The notes beneath the pieces are model-generated. The model did no database searches. It saw only the letters and a list, made by a program, of their open reading frames with translations, and had not been told where the DNA came from. From CANNDT01 sp945876205 (GTDB taxonomy: Bacteria > Acidobacteriota > Vicinamibacteria > Vicinamibacterales > UBA2999): 6,388 bases of DNA. Of the stretch, positions 5,285-6,388 are shown piece after piece. Both the position numbers and the translations under genes were made by a program. Every line of letters starts with the position of its first letter. Position 1 is the stretch's first letter. Location: assembly GCA_947503365.1 (NCBI GenBank), contig CANNDT010000155.1:1-6388 (forward strand), read 5' to 3'.

Positions 5285-6388
5285 CTAGAGGCCGGCCCGA
5301 GTGGCGAGCGCCCGGGCTTCGCGATTCGCGTCCCGGGTGATCTCTGTCGCATCGAGACGCGTCGCCAACCCATCTCGCATCAGGATCTCCCCGTCCACCA
5401 TCGTCATCCGCACATCGTCGGGCCGGGCCGCATAGACGATGGTGGAGAAGGGGTCGGCGCCGGGCGCGAGGTGAGGATGATCGCGGTCGATGAGAATGAG
5501 GTCCGCCCGCTTACCGGTCTCGATGGATCCGATCTCGTCTTCCAGGCCCAGCGCGCGTGCGCCGTTGCGCGTGGCCATCGTCAGCGCCTGCCGCGCGGGC
5601 AGGGCGCCGGGCCCGAGTCGCACCGACTGGAGCAACGCCGCCAGCCGCATCTCCCCGAACATGTCGAGATGGTTGTTGCACGCGGCAGCATCGCTGCCGA
5701 GCGATACGCAGATGCCGCGGTCGAGCATGTCGGGCACCGGCGCGATGCCCGACCCGAGCTTCATGTTCGAGCTGGGGCAGTGCGTGACCTTGACGCCGTT
5801 CGTGGCAAGCAGCTCCTGCTCCTCGGGGTTGACCCATACACAGTGCGCCGCGTTGAGACGGGGAGACGTCAGCCCGACGAGGTGCAGATACTCGATGTTG
5901 GAGACGCCCGAGGCTTGTCGCACAATCTCGACCTCCTCGCGCTGCTCGGATGCGTGGGTGTGGACGAGCGTGAGGTCGCGCAGCGAGAGCGATGCGACCG
6001 CCTCGAGCAGCTCGCGCGAACAGGAGACGGCAAAGCGCGGCGCGAACGCGACGCGGATGCGGCCGCCGCTGGTGCCGTGCCATTGACGATGCAGCGCCAG
6101 GCTCTCGTCGATCGACCGGCGCAGATCCTCGCGCAGCCGCGCCGGGGCATCCGGCGGCGGCGCGTCCATCATGCACTTGCCGATCGTCGCGCGCATGCCG
6201 GTGGCGCTGACGGCCTCAAACACCGCGTCGGTGTCGTGCACGGTCTCCATCGTGAGGATCGCCGTCGTCCCGCCGCGCAGAAGCTCGTGGCATGCGAGCC
6301 TTGCCGCCGCCCTGAGCGATGCGGGCGTATGCGCGGCCTCCATTGGCCAGACGCGCGTGCTGAGCCAGTCGAGCAGGCGAAGATCGTC
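5285..6388 (-). CDS. Amidohydrolase, MTA/SAH-deaminase-like (ATZ/TRZ family), 5'-partial
   Basis: Metal-dependent hydrolase of the amidohydrolase superfamily, probably a cytosolic aminohydrolase acting on a purine, nucleoside or triazine-like ring. The frame is open to the window edge: 15 residues (DDLRLLDWLSTRVWP) precede the first internal Met at 6343, and this LLDWL...VWP stretch is itself conserved in the family. So 367 residues are visible and roughly 70-90, including the N-terminal HxH metal motif, are off the edge. Numbered from the internal Met: GGTTA at 24-28, APRFAVSC at 101-108, HTHASE at 128-133, AAHC with H167, THCPSSNMKLGSGIAPVPD with H188, LGSDAAACNNHLDMF with D218, and a closing IGSIETGKRADLILID beta-sandwich. 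Expected metal ligands in this part (H130 or H128, D218) are present. MTA/SAH deaminase, 5'-deoxyadenosine deaminase, guanine deaminase and chlorohydrolases are all possible; the substrate is not decided by sequence. Confidence 0.88.
   Translation of the reverse strand, partial: DDLRLLDWLSTRVWPMEAAHTPASLRAAARLACHELLRGGTTAILTMETVHDTDAVFEAVSATGMRATIGKCMMDAPPPDAPARLREDLRRSIDESLALHRQWHGTSGGRIRVAFAPRFAVSCSRELLEAVASLSLRDLTLVHTHASEQREEVEIVRQASGVSNIEYLHLVGLTSPRLNAAHCVWVNPEEQELLATNGVKVTHCPSSNMKLGSGIAPVPDMLDRGICVSLGSDAAACNNHLDMFGEMRLAALLQSVRLGPGALPARQALTMATRNGARALGLEDEIGSIETGKRADLILIDRDHPHLAPGADPFSTIVYAARPDDVRMTMVDGEILMRDGLATRLDATEITRDANREARALATRAGL

Noticed and set aside
5490..6176. Long open frames on both strands within the amidohydrolase
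   Set aside because: Low-complexity Arg/Ala/Ser translations; the amidohydrolase frame carries the conserved metal-binding motifs.

Overview
The window is GC-rich (about 67-70% G+C in most lines I counted by hand) and almost fully coding. It holds one very large multidomain protein gene, a small membrane protein gene overlapping its 3' end, and a convergent amidohydrolase gene that runs off the right edge. The mosaic of BACON, RCC1, chitobiase-C-terminal-like, LamG and Ig-like modules, together with the high GC, resembles surface proteins of Acidobacteriota (for example Vicinamibacteria-like soil lineages). This is an impression from protein style; there is no taxonomic marker gene in the window.

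Layout. Bases 1-4917 (+) encode 1638 residues of a protein whose N-terminus lies upstream: the first residues are the tail of a BACON domain, not a natural start. In order it shows: BACON tail, an RCC1-type propeller, two chitobiase/hexosaminidase C-terminal-like repeats, a proline linker, a second BACON domain split by an inserted LamG domain, an OmpL47-like module and two Ig-like modules, a long propeller-like region, and an unrelated C-terminal domain of about 240 residues. Bases 4914-5216 (+) encode a 100-residue protein with three predicted membrane helices, joined to the big gene by an ATGA stop/start overlap. A 68-base convergent gap follows. Bases 5285-6388 (-) encode most of an amidohydrolase of the MTA/SAH-deaminase (ATZ/TRZ) type.

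Main point of interest. From about base 4380 to 5216 the G+C falls to about 53% (449 of 840 bases in 4381-5220, hand count), and it recovers to about 68% in the amidohydrolase. This segment matches the C-terminal domain plus the small membrane gene. A long repetitive stalk, a compositionally foreign C-terminal tip and an overlapping small membrane gene form the layout expected of a polymorphic toxin with its immunity protein. The tip carries a His ... N-S-N-S-Y pattern that resembles circularly permuted papain-like (NlpC/P60, LRAT, DUF3750-like) domains, with Ser where the catalytic Cys would be. The toxin/immunity reading is inference, not demonstrated. The amidohydrolase is probably an unrelated housekeeping or catabolic gene.
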